From the NCBI GenBank assembly GCA_038250515.1, contig JBBSCG010000014.1, positions 1 to 40,070 of the forward strand: 40,070 nt of DNA, written 5' to 3'. Positions 1 to 7,864 of this stretch are shown here, in pieces. The notes under the pieces were generated by a model that was not told the origin of the DNA, searched no databases, and saw only the letters and a list, made by a program, of their open reading frames with translations. Numbering within the stretch: position 1 is the first letter of the stretch; every line of letters begins with the position of its first letter. This stretch comes from JAICUY01 sp038250515. GTDB taxonomy: Bacteria > Chloroflexota > Limnocylindria > QHBO01. Made by a program: the position numbers and the translations under genes.

Positions 1-303
1 ATGAGCCGCCGCATTCCCGACGGTGCGTACTGCCTCTTCCGGCATCCGGTTGAGGGCTCGCGGGATGGTCGTGTGCTGCTGGTCGAGGAGGAGTCGCTGG
101 TCGATCCCGACCACGGCGGGCGTTACACGGTCAAGGTCTACCGCAGCGAACGGGTCGCATCCGATGACGGGGAATGGCGACACACCGAGATCCGTCTGGA
201 GCCCGATACCGACGCGTCTGGCTACCAGCCGATCGTGCTTCGCGAGATGCCCGAGGAGGCAATAAGGGTGATTGCAGAGCTCATCGAGGTCCTGCCGAGT
301 TGA
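1..303 (+). CDS. S24/LexA-like peptidase domain, C-terminal fragment (cut by window edge)
   Basis: The frame is open from the first base to a TGA at 301-303 (100 residues). The first Met is probably internal. The opening residues MSRRIPDG resemble the family pattern in which the catalytic Ser lies just before a Met and a conserved IPDG follows, so the Ser codon should be just outside the window. The second dyad residue, Lys, fits K45 in the YTVKVY motif. Domains like this occur in LexA/UmuD-type proteins and at the C-terminus of some larger DNA-acting proteins such as helicases; I cannot tell which parent this belongs to. The MBL-fold gene starts 11 bases downstream on the same strand. The fold is fairly clear; the parent protein and its function are unknown. 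Confidence 0.6.
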   Translation: MSRRIPDGAYCLFRHPVEGSRDGRVLLVEEESLVDPDHGGRYTVKVYRSERVASDDGEWRHTEIRLEPDTDASGYQPIVLREMPEEAIRVIAELIEVLPS

Positions 304-313
304 GCGCCCTCCG

Positions 314-1147
314 ATGACCAGTGCCATCTGGCATGAGGTCGGCGACCGCGTCTTCGTGCGCCGCTACTCGACCTGGGTAGCGGAGCCGTTCGACCAGAAT
401 GTCGGAGCGGTGCTCGGCACCGACGGCGTGGTGGTCATCGACACGAGAGCCTCACACCGGCTGGCGGACGAAGTGCTGGCCGACCTGCGGCAGCTGACCA
501 GAGCGCGAGTGGTCGCGGTGATCAACACGCATCACCACTGGGATCACACGTTTGGGAACGCACGCTTCCTGCCGGCGCCGATCTGGGGACACGCCCGCTG
601 CGCGGAGCGCGTGCGCGACGAGGGCGAAGCCATGCGCCGGCGCGTCGCTGCACAGGCACCCGAGTACAGCGATGAGCTGGCGGAGGTGGTCTTCACGCCG
701 CCAGACCAGGTATTCGACGAGGAAGCTGTGCTCGACATCGGTAACCGCCAGCTCGAGCTGCGCTACCTGGGACGTGGGCATACCGACAACGACATCGTGA
801 TCAATGTGCCGGACGCCGCGACCCTGTTCGTGGGCGATCTGCTCGAGAACGACGCGCCGCCCGGTTTCGGCGACGCGTTTCCGACAGCGTGGGCGGAAAC
901 TGCGGTCAAGCTGGTCAGCTTCAACGCGGCCGCGGTGGTGCCCGGCCATGGAACGGTCGGCGACGCCGCGTTCGCGCGTCGCGGTGCGGATGAGTTCCGT
1001 CTGATGGCCGATCTCGCCCAGCAGGCGGTCGATGGACGCATCGGTCTCGAGGAGGCCGTTCAGCAGGCACCCTATCCCGAAGTCACCGCGCGACTCGCGA
1101 TCGAACGCGCCCGCCTGGAAACGTCAGCCAATACCATGGCGCAATGA
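314..1147 (+). CDS. MBL-fold metallo-hydrolase
   Basis: A 277-residue protein of the metallo-beta-lactamase superfamily. The HxHxDH zinc motif is at residues 73-78 (HHHWDH after INT), followed by H156 in GRGHTDND, D175 in VGDLLEN and H212 in VPGHG, so a complete dinuclear metal site is present. The overall pattern resembles the broad hydrolase group that includes cyclase-like and quinolone-resistance-like MBL proteins; the substrate cannot be read from sequence. I chose the ATG at 314 because the reading frame upstream of it (from 272) overlaps the preceding gene and looks non-conserved. No signal peptide is evident, so it is probably cytoplasmic. Its stop overlaps the start of the next gene (ATGA at 1144-1147), which suggests translational coupling. 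Confidence 0.88.
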   Translation: MTSAIWHEVGDRVFVRRYSTWVAEPFDQNVGAVLGTDGVVVIDTRASHRLADEVLADLRQLTRARVVAVINTHHHWDHTFGNARFLPAPIWGHARCAERVRDEGEAMRRRVAAQAPEYSDELAEVVFTPPDQVFDEEAVLDIGNRQLELRYLGRGHTDNDIVINVPDAATLFVGDLLENDAPPGFGDAFPTAWAETAVKLVSFNAAAVVPGHGTVGDAAFARRGADEFRLMADLAQQAVDGRIGLEEAVQQAPYPEVTARLAIERARLETSANTMAQ

Positions 1148-1527
1148 ATCGCTCAGACGTGCAGGCATGGCTCGACCGATACGTCGAGGCATGGCGGGCC
1201 AACGACGCAAACCTGATTGCAGGCCTCTTCAGCGAGGACGCGACGTATCGGTATCAGCCGTATGCCGGCGCGGACACCACGCTGCACGGTCGTGACGCGA
1301 TCGTGGCGAGCTGGCTCGAGGATCCGGACGCGCCCGGCTCATGGGAAGCGAGCTACGAGCCCTACGCGGTGGACGGCGATCGGGCAGTCGCGGTCGGCAC
1401 CAGCCGTTACGCGGCGACCGGCGATCAGCCGGAGCGCACCTATTGGAACTGCTACCTGCTGCGCTTCTCGCCCGACGGCCGATGCGCCGAGTTCACCGAG
1501 TTCTACATGCTCCAGCCGGAGGCGTAG
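1144..1527 (+). CDS. NTF2-like / SnoaL-like family protein
   Basis: 127 residues, the usual size of a single NTF2-like cone-shaped domain. It shows the typical N-terminal helix with WLDRYVEAWRANDANLIAGLF, then FSEDATY, a GRDAIVASW segment and an aromatic-rich C-terminal strand ending FTEFYMLQPEA. Such proteins bind or convert small hydrophobic substrates or act as accessory domains; no catalytic residues can be assigned. The start codon overlaps the stop of the MBL hydrolase by four bases, so the two are probably co-translated and may act on related compounds (inference). It converges on the antiporter gene, with 12 bases between the two stop codons. Confidence 0.82.
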   Translation: MNRSDVQAWLDRYVEAWRANDANLIAGLFSEDATYRYQPYAGADTTLHGRDAIVASWLEDPDAPGSWEASYEPYAVDGDRAVAVGTSRYAATGDQPERTYWNCYLLRFSPDGRCAEFTEFYMLQPEA

Positions 1528-1539
1528 CGGGCGCGACGG

Positions 1540-3429
1540 TCACTCGGTCGCAACCTCGAGCGGCGCGGCCGCCCGTTGGGCAGCGCGCAGAGCCGCTTCG
1601 AGTGAATCGAGGTCGTAGGCGCCGCGATAGCGCCGGTTGTTGATGAAGAAGGTCGGCGTGCCGGCCACCCCCGCCGCCTCGGCGCTGGCCACGTCGCGTG
1701 CCACGCGGCTGGCGAAGCGCCCGCTGCGCAGGTCCTTCTCGAAGCGCTTGACGTCGAGCCCCAGCGCCTCCGCGTGCCGCGGCAGATCGTTGGTGTTCAG
1801 CGCGGGCTCGCCGGCGAACAATCGATCGTGCATCTCCCAGAACTTGCCCTGGGTACCGGCCGCCTCGGCCGCCTCGGCGGCGAGCGCCGCGTAGGGATGC
1901 ACATCGGTCAACGGCAGGTGGCGCATCACAAACCGAAGCTGGCCATTCGAGCGCGACAGCAGCTCATTGATGACCGGTGCCGCCCGGCGGCAGTACGGAC
2001 ACTCGTAATCGCCGTACTCGAGCAGGGTCACGGGCGCGTCCGCCGGTCCGCGGACATGCTCGCGCGCCGGGTCGACCGCGGCCGCGAGGTCGGACATCGG
2101 AGGAGCCGCGCGACGCTCGGCGCGCCGTAGCCATTCGCGAGGCAGCCGTCCGAGGGCGCGGAAGAACAGGACGCTCAGCAATGCGGCAGCGACTGACGCG
2201 CCGAGGATGCCGAGCTTCGCATCGTTCAGCAGCCTGCCGGTGTAGCTGAGGTCGCTGATGAGCAGGGACATCGTGAAGCCGATGCCCGCGACGAACGATG
2301 CCGCGATCAGCGATGGCCAGCCGACGCTCATTGGCAGGCCGCCCAGCCGCGAACGTGTGGCGAGCCAGGCAAAGCTGCTGATCCCCAGCGGCTTCCCAAT
2401 CACCAGGGCCAGCACGACCCCGATCGTCAGCGGCGACGTCAACGCCCGGCCCAGGGTATCGGGGCTCAGGTCGATTCCCGCGTTGGCAAGGGCGAACAGC
2501 GGCACGACCACGAAGCTGGACCACGGGTGGAGCAGGTGCTGCAGGCGCTCGTTGGGCGAGAGCGCGAGCGAGATGCGCCGCGTCGCGGCGTTGGCCAGCG
2601 CCGCGCTGGGCTGCTGCCTGAAGCGCCGGGCCATGCCCGATGCACGCTGCAGATCGGCGCGCCGCGGGGGGTAGGCGCTCGTCAGCAGGCCGATCGCCAC
2701 CCCGGCCACCGTCGGGTGGACTCCGGCTTCGAGCGTCGCGACCCAGGCCACCAGTGCGAGGAGCCAGTAGACGGCAGGACGCTCGACGCCGATCCGGCGC
2801 AGCACCAACATTGCAACCAGCACCGCGACGGCGACCACCAGGCCGATGAGCGAGACGTTGGCCGAGTAGACGAGGGCGATCACCGCGACGGCTGCGACGT
2901 CATCGATGATCACCAGGGTGAGCAGGAAGACGCGCAGGCGCATCGGTCCGTGGCGTCCGGCCAGCGCCAGCACGCCGAGGGCAAAGGCGGTGTCGGTGGC
3001 CATCACCATCGCCCAGCCGCGGGCGGCCTCAGTACCGGCATTGAGCGCCAGAAAGATGACGACCGGGACGACCATGCCGCCCAGGGCCGCAATGACCGGA
3101 ACCGCGACGCGCCGGCGATCACGCAGCTCACCCATGTCGAATTCGCGCCGGATCTCGAGCCCGATGAGCAGGAAGAAGAGCGCCATCAGGCCGTCGTTGA
3201 CCCAATGGCCGAGGTTCATGCTGATGCCGACGTCACCGAGTCGCAGCGACAGCTCGATGGCCCACAGTGCGTGATAGCTGTCGCGCCACGGCGAATTTGC
3301 CCAGGCGAGCGCGATCACCGTCGCCACCAGCAGAACGACCGCGCTGCCCGCCTCGGTCTGCAGGAATTCGCGCAGCGCCGAGAGGCGCGGTGTGGTTCGG
3401 GTCTGGCCCTCGAGCTCAGCGTGGGTCAT
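1540..3429 (-). CDS. nhaA: NhaA Na+/H+ antiporter fused to a DsbA-like thioredoxin domain
   Basis: 629 residues, well above the ~390 of E. coli NhaA. Residues about 1-430 are the antiporter: D146 in ATDTAFALG and the pair D176-D177 in VIIDDVAAVAV match the transport-site Asp residues of NhaA, and about a dozen hydrophobic helices are visible. Residues about 445-629 form a DsbA-like domain with a CPYC redox motif at 477-480 (YECPYCRRAAP) and a cis-Pro-like GTPTFF segment. NhaA-thioredoxin fusions are known in high-GC bacteria. The antiporter exchanges Na+ and H+ at the cytoplasmic membrane; the role of the attached redox domain is not established. The ATG at 3429 has an AGGA about 11 bases upstream. 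It is divergent from the ATPase gene. Confidence 0.93.
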   Translation of the reverse strand: MTHAELEGQTRTTPRLSALREFLQTEAGSAVVLLVATVIALAWANSPWRDSYHALWAIELSLRLGDVGISMNLGHWVNDGLMALFFLLIGLEIRREFDMGELRDRRRVAVPVIAALGGMVVPVVIFLALNAGTEAARGWAMVMATDTAFALGVLALAGRHGPMRLRVFLLTLVIIDDVAAVAVIALVYSANVSLIGLVVAVAVLVAMLVLRRIGVERPAVYWLLALVAWVATLEAGVHPTVAGVAIGLLTSAYPPRRADLQRASGMARRFRQQPSAALANAATRRISLALSPNERLQHLLHPWSSFVVVPLFALANAGIDLSPDTLGRALTSPLTIGVVLALVIGKPLGISSFAWLATRSRLGGLPMSVGWPSLIAASFVAGIGFTMSLLISDLSYTGRLLNDAKLGILGASVAAALLSVLFFRALGRLPREWLRRAERRAAPPMSDLAAAVDPAREHVRGPADAPVTLLEYGDYECPYCRRAAPVINELLSRSNGQLRFVMRHLPLTDVHPYAALAAEAAEAAGTQGKFWEMHDRLFAGEPALNTNDLPRHAEALGLDVKRFEKDLRSGRFASRVARDVASAEAAGVAGTPTFFINNRRYRGAYDLDSLEAALRAAQRAAAPLEVATE

Positions 3430-3468
3430 GTCGTCCGAATCCTACCGGGCATCGTCTACTCACGACAT

Positions 3469-3502
3469 TGAGCAAAACAACTCAGTCGGTTGAGTAAACT
3501 CA
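3469..3502. promoter_or_regulatory. Cluster of TGAG/CTCA half-sites in a divergent intergenic region
   Basis: The 80-base gap between nhaA and the ATPase gene holds four alternating half-sites: TGAG at 3469, CTCA at 3481, TGAG at 3491 and CTCA at 3499. Two of them form the near-perfect palindrome TGAGTAAACTCA (3491-3502, two-base centre), and ACTCA/TGAGT also pair across six bases (3480-3495). The site ends eight bases before the ATPase ATG and is AT-richer than its surroundings, so it could be an operator overlapping a promoter (TAAACT at 3495-3500 is -10-like). Function is inferred. Confidence 0.4.
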
Positions 3503-3509
3503 CTGCGGC

Positions 3510-4724
3510 ATGGCCAGACGACCAATCCGAACCCCGTACCGCCGCCCGATCTACGACACCATCCTGTCGCGCGCCCATGAGCCGCGGCGCTTCATCCAGG
3601 TGCTAGCCGGTCCCCGCCAGGTCGGCAAGACGACGCTCGCGCGGCAGGTGATGGACGCGGTCGGCGTGCCGGCGCATTTCGCATCGGCCGACGACCCGGC
3701 CCTCCGGGAATCAGGCTGGCTCGAGACGCAATGGGAGATCGGCCGTCTGCGCGCCCGCAACGGCGGACGAGCCGGCGGTCTGCTGGTCATGGACGAGATC
3801 CAGAAGATTCCGGCGTGGTCCGAATCGGTCAAGCGGCTGTGGGACGAGGACACCGCGGCTGAGCTCCCGTTGCGGGTGATGCTGCTCGGATCAGCTCCGC
3901 TGCTGGTGCAGAAGGGCCTGACCGAGAGCCTGGCCGGGCGGTTCGAGCTCATCCGCGTCTCGCACTGGGCGTTTGCCGAGATGCGCGACGCGTTCGACTG
4001 GTCCCTCGCGCAGTACCTCTATTTCGGCGGCTATCCGGGCGCAGCCGATCTGATCTCCGACGAGGACCGATGGCGCCGCTACCTCCTCGACTCGCTGGTC
4101 GAGACGACGCTCGCGCGCGACGTCCTGCTGCTCACCCGCGTCGACAAACCGGCACTGCTGCGGCAGCTCTTCCGCCTCGGCTGCGAGCGGTCGGCCGAGG
4201 TGGTGCCCTACCAGCGCATGCTCGGACGCCTGACCGATGCCGGCAACACCACGACGCTGGCCCACTACCTCGAGCTGCTTGCCGGGTCCGGGATGCTGAC
4301 CGGCCTGCCGAAATACGGGTCGGTGGGGCGTCAGCGCGCGTCCAGCCCCAAGCTGCTGGCGCTCAACACGGCGTTGATGACCGCATCCTCGACCGTCTCG
4401 TTCGCCGATGCCCAGGCCGATGCCGACTTGTGGGGACGCCTGGTCGAGACCGCCGTCGGTGCGCACCTCGCCAACGGCCCCGACCCGGGTCGGCTCGGCT
4501 ACTGGAAGCAGGGCAACCGTGAGGTCGACTTCGTGGTCGCGCCGCGCGCGCCGGATGGACGGCCGCTGGCGATCGAGGTGGTGAGTGGGCGAGCCCGAGA
4601 TGTGCAGCCGGGCATGGCCGCGTTCGAGCGGGAGCACCCGGGTGCGCGCCGCCTGCTCATCGGTCCGCGCGGGATGGGGGTGGAGGAGTTCCTGTCCGAG
4701 CCGGCCGACGCCTGGCTGAGCTGA
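3510..4724 (+). CDS. AAA-type ATPase with DUF4143 C-terminal domain
   Basis: 404 residues, typical for this family. The Walker A motif is GPRQVGKTT near residues 34-42, with a Walker B-like LLVMDEIQKI near residue 90. A LLGSAP segment and the FELIRVSHW/FGGYPGA region are characteristic of ATP-binding proteins that carry DUF4143. The C-terminal portion has GNREVDFVVA, reminiscent of the PD-(D/E)xK-like fold predicted for DUF4143. The family is abundant and patchily distributed in bacteria and archaea, and its biological role is unresolved. It is transcribed away from nhaA and is followed by 123 non-coding bases before guaA, so it looks like a single-gene unit. It may be a laterally acquired accessory gene (inference). 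Confidence 0.88.
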   Translation: MARRPIRTPYRRPIYDTILSRAHEPRRFIQVLAGPRQVGKTTLARQVMDAVGVPAHFASADDPALRESGWLETQWEIGRLRARNGGRAGGLLVMDEIQKIPAWSESVKRLWDEDTAAELPLRVMLLGSAPLLVQKGLTESLAGRFELIRVSHWAFAEMRDAFDWSLAQYLYFGGYPGAADLISDEDRWRRYLLDSLVETTLARDVLLLTRVDKPALLRQLFRLGCERSAEVVPYQRMLGRLTDAGNTTTLAHYLELLAGSGMLTGLPKYGSVGRQRASSPKLLALNTALMTASSTVSFADAQADADLWGRLVETAVGAHLANGPDPGRLGYWKQGNREVDFVVAPRAPDGRPLAIEVVSGRARDVQPGMAAFEREHPGARRLLIGPRGMGVEEFLSEPADAWLS

Positions 4725-4810
4725 ACCGTTGCGACGCGTTTGCTGCAAATCCGGCAGCGTTGACGCGCCCCGCGAGCGGTCAGCAGACCTCCGTGTCCTC
4801 GGGCGGCCGC

Positions 4811-4816
4811 TAGACT
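4811..4816 (+). promoter_or_regulatory. -10-like hexamer upstream of guaA
   Basis: TAGACT lies 31 bases upstream of the guaA TTG start. A GGAG Shine-Dalgarno sequence follows at 4839-4842, five bases before the TTG. No convincing -35 box is visible. The hexamer resembles the TAGGAT/TATGAT boxes seen before other genes in this window. Confidence 0.3.
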
Positions 4817-4847
4817 TCGGACAGCATCCTCGCCGAACGGAGCGGTA

Positions 4848-6554
4848 TTGACCGACACTGCACCAACGCGGCCGCCGGTCGACCGCGGCAAGACCGTCCA
4901 TGGCGAACCGGCCAACGCCGGCCACCGCATCCTGGCGCCAGACGACGCGGAGGTCGAGGCGTACCTCGAGACCGCGCTGCATGCGCCGCCGCCGGAGCGT
5001 TCCGAGACGATCGCGCAGCCGGACACGGTCATCGTGCTCGATTTCGGTGGCCAGACCGCACAGCTCATCGCGCGGCGCATTCGCGAGCTGAACGTGTATT
5101 CCGAGCTGCTGCCTCACGACACGCCGTGGGCCGAGATCGAGCGTCGGAAGCCGAAGGCAATCGTGCTGTCGGGCGGACCCGCATCGGTCTATGACGAGGG
5201 CGCGCCAAAGGCGGATCCGGCGCTCTGGTCAGGTCGCGTGCCGGTGCTGGGCATCTGCTACGGCATGCAGCTCATGGCGCACGAGCTCGGCGGCGAGGTC
5301 GTGCCCTCCGAGCGGCGCGAGTACGGCCCGGCGCACATCAGCGTCACCGCGGCGGATGGCCTGTTCGCCGGCCTGGAACGCGAGCAACCGGTGTGGATGA
5401 GCCACGGCGACACCATCCTGCGACCACCACACGGCTTCAGCGCCACGGCCCAGACCGATTCGACTCCGTTTGCCGGCCTGGCCGACGCGGCGCATGGCCG
5501 CTACGGCATCCAGTTCCACCCCGAGGTGGTCCATACGCCGAGCGGCAAGCAGATCCTGCGCAACTTCGTGCTCGACATCGCGGGGGCAACGCCGGGTTGG
5601 ACCCCGGCCAACCTGGTGGACAGCACCGTGACGGACGTGCGCGCCAGGGTGGGTGACGGCAAGGTGATCTGCGCGCTCTCGGGCGGCGTCGACAGCGCCG
5701 TGGCGGCGACGCTGGTGCATCGGGCCATTGGCGATCAGCTCACATGCATCTATGTCGATCACGGGCTGATGCGCAAGCGCGAGTCGGAGCTGCTGCGCGT
5801 CACCTTCGACCGTGACCTCGGTATGAAGCTGGTGATGGTGGACGCCCGGGACCGATTCCTTCGCCGTCTCGCGGGGGTAGAGGACCCGGAGGAGAAGCGC
5901 CGCATCATCGGCGACGAGTTCATCCGGGTCTTCGAAGAGGAGGCGACCAAGCTCGGCGAGATCGACTTCCTGGTGCAGGGCACGCTCTACCCCGATGTCA
6001 TCGAGTCGACCTCGGCGGAAACGAAGTCCGCGGCCAAGATCAAGACTCACCACAACGTCGGCGGGCTGCCGGCCGATCTGCGCTTCAGCCTGATCGAGCC
6101 GCTGCGCCACCTGTTCAAGGACGAGGTCCGTGCCGTGGGCGTTGAGCTCGGCCTGCCCGAGGCGATGGTTCTGCGCCAGCCGTTCCCCGGGCCGGGCCTC
6201 GCCATCCGGATCATCGGCGAGGTGACCGCCGAGCGGCTCGACACGCTGCGCGATGCGGATTGGATCGTGATCGACGAGATCAAGGCGGCCGGGCTGTATC
6301 GGTCGCTGTGGCAGTCGTTCGCCATTCTCACGCCGGTGCGCTCGGTAGGCGTGATGGGCGACGGTCGGACGTATGCCAATGTCGTGGCGGTGCGTGCGGT
6401 GACTTCCGACGACGGCATGACGGCGGATTGGGCGCGGCTGCCATACGAGGTGCTGGCGAAGATTTCGAGCCGGATCGTCAACGAGGTCGCCGGCGTGAAC
6501 CGCGTCGTCTACGACATCAGCTCGAAGCCACCCGCCACCATCGAGTGGGAGTAG
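4848..6554 (+). CDS. guaA: GMP synthase (glutamine-hydrolysing)
   Basis: Converts XMP to GMP using ATP and glutamine, the last step of guanine nucleotide synthesis. The class I glutaminase domain has its nucleophile C137 in GICYGMQ and the His/Glu pair in FHPEVVHT. The ATP pyrophosphatase domain has the PP-loop SGGVDS at 278-283, and the C-terminal dimerisation domain contains RQPFPGPGLAIR. The start is TTG at 4848 with GGAG five bases upstream. Compared with most GuaA proteins, which begin near the VIVLDFGGQ strand, there is an N-terminal extension of about 60 residues rich in Pro, Asp and Glu. The gene ends six bases from the convergent toxin gene. It lies 4.3 kb upstream of the purine cluster. 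Confidence 0.97.
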   Translation: MTDTAPTRPPVDRGKTVHGEPANAGHRILAPDDAEVEAYLETALHAPPPERSETIAQPDTVIVLDFGGQTAQLIARRIRELNVYSELLPHDTPWAEIERRKPKAIVLSGGPASVYDEGAPKADPALWSGRVPVLGICYGMQLMAHELGGEVVPSERREYGPAHISVTAADGLFAGLEREQPVWMSHGDTILRPPHGFSATAQTDSTPFAGLADAAHGRYGIQFHPEVVHTPSGKQILRNFVLDIAGATPGWTPANLVDSTVTDVRARVGDGKVICALSGGVDSAVAATLVHRAIGDQLTCIYVDHGLMRKRESELLRVTFDRDLGMKLVMVDARDRFLRRLAGVEDPEEKRRIIGDEFIRVFEEEATKLGEIDFLVQGTLYPDVIESTSAETKSAAKIKTHHNVGGLPADLRFSLIEPLRHLFKDEVRAVGVELGLPEAMVLRQPFPGPGLAIRIIGEVTAERLDTLRDADWIVIDEIKAAGLYRSLWQSFAILTPVRSVGVMGDGRTYANVVAVRAVTSDDGMTADWARLPYEVLAKISSRIVNEVAGVNRVVYDISSKPPATIEWE

Positions 6555-6560
6555 CGTCGG

Positions 6561-6971
6561 TCACGAGCCGAGGAGCTCGAAGCCGGCGATCGCAAAGTCG
6601 CGGTCGAACGCGAAGGCCTGACCGATGTCCAGCCGATCCATGACCGCGAAGCTGATCGCATCGGTCAGGGTGAAGTCCTGGTCAGTGAAGCGGTCGATCC
6701 ATGCCAGGCCCGCGGTCAGATCCTGCTCATCGGCGTGAACCAGCTCGACCCGCGGCGTAGCGGCGATCCGTCGGGCTGCCTCGAGCGCCGCTCGGCGATT
6801 ACTGCGGTACAGGGCGAGTCGGTGAAACTCCGCCAGCACGTGTCCGGTCGTGACCAATCGCGCGCGTAAGCTCGACAGTCGTTGGAGTATCGTGACGGCC
6901 GATGCGTGATCGGTATCGGTCCGATCGGCGATTGCATACCACGCCGAGGTGTCGACGAAGACGGGCGTCAT
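6561..6971 (-). CDS. PIN-domain ribonuclease, VapC-like toxin
   Basis: 136 residues, the normal VapC size. PIN-domain acidic residues are visible: D7 in VFVDTSAWYA, E48 in LAEFHR, D104 in TLTDAISF and D123/D125 in AFDRDF. PIN toxins are Mg2+-dependent RNases that cut tRNA, rRNA or mRNA when freed from the antitoxin. I chose the ATG at 6971 rather than an upstream in-frame start because the PIN strand begins at once and because this ATG overlaps the antitoxin stop (TGA 6970-6968), the classic coupled arrangement. The RNA target cannot be predicted. It is convergent with guaA. Confidence 0.88.
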   Translation of the reverse strand: MTPVFVDTSAWYAIADRTDTDHASAVTILQRLSSLRARLVTTGHVLAEFHRLALYRSNRRAALEAARRIAATPRVELVHADEQDLTAGLAWIDRFTDQDFTLTDAISFAVMDRLDIGQAFAFDRDFAIAGFELLGS

Positions 6972-7285
6972 TCCGTGGGGCGCGCTCGCCCCGGGCCTCG
7001 CCGCGCAGATGCGTCTGTGGTGAACCGCCATTTCGCAACCTGGTGTTCGCTGAGCACTCGATCGTGGTCATGTGCCGTGTCGGCGTGGCCGGACTCGATC
7101 ATGCCGACGAGGCCGAGCAGGGGATCATCCTCGCCGATCTCATCGACGAGATAGCGTTCGACGCTCTCACGGACGAGGTGCGTCAGCGGCTGTCGCCGGC
7201 GCTCGGCGAGGTCGCGGAGCAGCTCGAGCTGCCTGGGCTCCAGATAGACCTGCAGCGGCGAACGCTGTACTTCATGCCGTGCCAT
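6968..7285 (-). CDS. Ribbon-helix-helix antitoxin (CopG/VapB-like)
   Basis: 105 residues. The N-terminal ~45 residues fit a ribbon-helix-helix DNA-binding domain: a short strand with LQVYLEP, then helices through RQLELLRDLAERR and LTHLVRESVERYL. The remainder is acidic then basic and is likely the flexible part that wraps the toxin. It precedes the PIN toxin with a four-base overlap, which is the standard antitoxin-first order. Antitoxins of this kind normally repress their own promoter, and a TGATATCA palindrome lies nine bases upstream of the start. Exact family assignment is uncertain, since the C-terminal half is not recognisable. Confidence 0.78.
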   Translation of the reverse strand: MARHEVQRSPLQVYLEPRQLELLRDLAERRRQPLTHLVRESVERYLVDEIGEDDPLLGLVGMIESGHADTAHDHDRVLSEHQVAKWRFTTDASARRGPGRARPTE

Positions 7286-7293
7286 CGTGCGGA

Positions 7294-7301
7294 TGATATC
7301 A
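7294..7301. promoter_or_regulatory. Candidate autoregulatory operator of the toxin-antitoxin pair
   Basis: TGATATCA is a perfect 8-bp palindrome nine bases upstream of the antitoxin ATG. It is AT-rich in a GC-rich setting and overlaps a -10-like sequence on the minus strand, so it is well placed for repression by the RHH protein. Inferred from position and symmetry only. Confidence 0.35.
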
Positions 7302-7462
7302 CCATGTTGCCATCAGCCGGTTCACAGCGTGGCGAGCCGGTCGAGCGGGAACGGAGGCTGCGCCAGTGCACGAGGGACAGTGATTGCGGTGCGCGGTGCC
7401 GCCTGGAGGAGACCGATGCCGATTCCACGCCCGGACGACGTTTCGCGGCGCCCCCGGCGGTA

Positions 7463-7729
7463 ATGGCCGAGCTGCGTGTGCGCCTGCAGCCGCGTGCCCG
7501 CGCCGACGAAGTGGTCGGCGAGCGATCCGGCGCTGTCGTGATTCGCGTTTCCGCACCGCCCGTCGATGGCAAGGCGAACCTGGCATTGTGCTCGTTCATT
7601 GCCCGGACGGCCGGCGTCCCGCGCGGGCAGGTCACGATCCTTCACGGCGCCGGGTCGCGCGACAAGCTCGTGCGCGTCGAGGGAATGAGCGAGGCTCGGC
7701 TGCGGCAGGCGCTTGGCCTGGGGGAGTGA
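7463..7729 (+). CDS. DUF167 (YggU/UPF0235) family protein
   Basis: 88 residues, close to the ~95 of YggU-family proteins. Family hallmarks are visible: RLQPRARADEV near the N-terminus, VSAPPVDGKANLAL in the middle and the GSRDKLVRVEG segment near residue 70. The family is small, widespread and of unknown function. The ATG at 7463 follows a GGCGG stretch. The frame is open far upstream (to 6902), but that part is antisense to the antitoxin and looks non-coding. The next gene, UPF0182, starts 135 bases downstream on the same strand. Confidence 0.85.
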   Translation: MAELRVRLQPRARADEVVGERSGAVVIRVSAPPVDGKANLALCSFIARTAGVPRGQVTILHGAGSRDKLVRVEGMSEARLRQALGLGE

Positions 7730-7848
7730 TCCGACCATGCCGGCGGATCGACCGAGCGGCGGATGTGTGCACCGGCACGAACCTTTGCCCGAACGGGACG
7801 TCGCGACGCCGCTCACGATGTGCCCGATGGTGTGGCGTGCAGTCCCGC

Positions 7849-7854
7849 TAGGAT
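7849..7854 (+). promoter_or_regulatory. -10-like hexamer just upstream of the UPF0182 gene
   Basis: TAGGAT ends ten bases before the ATG at 7865, so a transcript from here would have almost no leader. The embedded AGGA could instead serve as a Shine-Dalgarno sequence about 12 bases from the ATG. The same eight-base string CTAGGATG recurs upstream of the gene at 28656. Confidence 0.3.
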
Positions 7855-7864
7855 GGGCGTCCAC

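Noticed and set aside
6902..7462. Upstream part of the DUF167 frame as an extra domain
   Set aside because: It is antisense to the toxin-antitoxin genes and not protein-like; the DUF167 domain starts at 7463.
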